This document shows positions 5,601 through 6,044 of a stretch of 6,044 nt of DNA, piece by piece. Origin of the DNA: CAZXCG01 sp964639205. Its GTDB lineage: Bacteria > Bacillota > Clostridia > Oscillospirales > Acutalibacteraceae. The stretch lies in contig CAZXCG010000045.1 of assembly GCA_964639205.1 (NCBI GenBank), positions 1 through 6,044 of the forward strand, read 5' to 3'. A program made the position numbers and the translations under genes. How positions within the stretch are numbered: position 1 is the stretch's first letter; each line of letters opens with the position of its first letter. Under the pieces are notes generated by a model. It was given only the letters and a program-made list of their open reading frames with translations. It was not told the origin of the DNA and searched no databases.

Positions 5601-6044
5601 TATGTACCTAAAGCTCCTAAACGACGCAATACGCGAAGAAAAGGGCGATCCTGCGGTTGACAACGCCGCCGACTGTCTTATCGATATTGCCGTTGAAGCG
5701 CATATTCCCGAATTTTATATTGAGAACCTTTCTCAAAGGCTTAACGTTTACAAGCGAATCGCGGATATACGCACAGACAGCGACAGCGAGGACGTGATAG
5801 ACGAGCTTATAGACCGCTTCGGGGAGATTCCGCCCTCGGTTCTCGGGCTTATAGATATAGCGCTGGTGCGCAACCGAGCGGCTTCGATGGGCGTTTACGA
5901 AATCAAGCAAAGCGACCGCCGCCTGCTTTTATATATTCAGTCCGTAGCCTCGCTTGAAAACGGCGAGCTGCTTGAACGCATGAAAAACCGCGGCGTGCTT
6001 TCCCTTGCCGACAGACCGCATTTTACCGTTGAGCTCCCGAAAGA
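2635..6044 (+). CDS. mfd: Transcription-repair coupling factor Mfd (runs off right edge)
   Basis: Mfd is a DNA translocase that binds RNA polymerase stalled at lesions, pushes it off and recruits UvrA for excision repair. The 1136 visible codons are nearly the whole protein (family about 1150-1180); only the extreme C-terminus is missing. The N-terminal UvrB-like module has YPARDFTFRDVES (79-91) and GQFSVRGGILDFFP (169-182), and its nucleotide loop is degenerate, as usual for Mfd. A Lys-rich linker (472-481) precedes the polymerase-binding RID/CarD-like domain starting LSVGDYVVHSAHGIG (492-506). The RecG-like motor follows: Walker A GDVGFGKTE (644-652), DEEQRFG (745-751), LSATPIPRTL (770-779), QIRGRVGRS (914-922), and the translocation region MRDLELRGAGNLLG (963-976). 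The UvrA-interacting C-terminal domain starts near 1010. The start is supported by GGGGAG at 2624-2629, five bases upstream. No internal stop or frameshift was found. Confidence 0.98.
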   Translation, partial: MNFLINAMRELPQFKELDASIRPRTCIGASGLTCINKSNLIASLCRKRNVRALCIASDEQEANTMYGDLSALGMRALVYPARDFTFRDVESKSREYEHLRLGVLRKMLRGEYDAVIACAEAACQYTMPPETLSSSVLTLRAGETVSMEQCVRSLNLLGYQRADLVEGTGQFSVRGGILDFFPPDFESPVRADFWGDEIDSLNLFDIVSQRRTETLDEITLSPSTELLTSDRGELAAKIVKKAGLLKTKQSQKAKEILLAEAEKIEKGLYLGSIDKFIGLIYGKASTLLDYLDPDALVFISEHSAVKERMRAEELRFNQDFEAYFSEGILCRGFEKYSLNRNELLEFLKNSRTICLDNFTHSGFDLPLAGFFSFSIKQLSLWNGSASVLYEDLESFWNVRQRCVVLAGSEKAARNLADELREKGVPSQFVETLDHAPPGTVFVMPGSLSAGFEYPQTGFHLISLGLSSYRTDSKKRKTAKNKPAQALSSLSQLSVGDYVVHSAHGIGIFGGVTKIESQGITKDYIKITYAKGDVLYVPVTQLDLISKYIGSGENSSVKIHRLGGTEWQRSKTRVKRAVQDIAKKLTALYAERMQTKGYAFSPDAEWQADFECKFEFEDTPDQKRCTEEVKRDMERTAPMDRLLCGDVGFGKTEVALRAAFKCCTDSKQCAFLCPTTILAWQHYQTALKRFDGYPIHIELLSRFRTQSEQNEIIDKLSKGQIDMVIGTHRLVSKDVVFRDLGLVIIDEEQRFGVAQKERFKEMCRNVDVLSLSATPIPRTLNMAMTGIRDMSTLEEAPMNRRPVQTYVMEHDRGVINDAIRRELRRGGQVLYLHNRVEGIERCALKLSEQIPEAKIAIAHGKMSERELSRVWRQMLEQEINLLVCTTIIETGVDLPNANTLIIENADRMGLAQLHQIRGRVGRSNRRAYAYFTFTPQKVLTEIAQKRLTAIREFTEFGSGFKIAMRDLELRGAGNLLGAQQHGHMEDVGYDMYLKLLNDAIREEKGDPAVDNAADCLIDIAVEAHIPEFYIENLSQRLNVYKRIADIRTDSDSEDVIDELIDRFGEIPPSVLGLIDIALVRNRAASMGVYEIKQSDRRLLLYIQSVASLENGELLERMKNRGVLSLADRPHFTVELPK

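Overview
The window looks like housekeeping chromosome from an anaerobic, low-to-mid-GC Firmicute, most likely class Clostridia (Oscillospiraceae/Ruminococcaceae-like). The clues are a clostridial-type pyruvate phosphate dikinase, strong AGGAGG/AAGGA-type Shine-Dalgarno sites, and the gene order prs-pth-mfd, which recalls the Bacillus prs-ctc-spoVC(pth)-fin-mfd cluster without ctc and fin. The taxon is inferred from protein style and gene order; there is no rRNA to confirm it. I saw no mobile element, CRISPR array, tRNA or rRNA gene.

Layout. Bases 1-448 (minus strand) hold the first 149 codons of ppdK, which runs off the left edge. Bases 449-963 are a long divergent intergenic region. It contains a ppdK promoter firing left, an AT-rich segment with phased A-tracts and a 26-bp perfect palindrome, a GC-rich block able to fold into nested hairpins, and a prs promoter firing right with operator-like dyads around it. 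A leader of about 125 nt with its own potential structure follows. Bases 964-1923 are prs (PRPP synthetase), closed by a clear intrinsic terminator. Bases 2021-2602 are pth (peptidyl-tRNA hydrolase). After 32 nt comes mfd (transcription-repair coupling factor), which runs off the right edge with 1136 codons visible, nearly the whole protein.

Function. PpdK interconverts pyruvate and PEP using ATP/PPi chemistry. Prs makes PRPP for nucleotide, His and Trp synthesis. Pth recycles peptidyl-tRNAs dropped by ribosomes. Mfd removes stalled RNA polymerase and recruits UvrA. pth and mfd probably share a transcript. prs is separated from them by the terminator, although a TTGACA box just upstream of that terminator could start a transcript that escapes it.

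The coding part is ordinary. The parts worth a second look are all non-coding: the divergent ppdK/prs control region and the prs-pth junction. I found no convincing new gene system.
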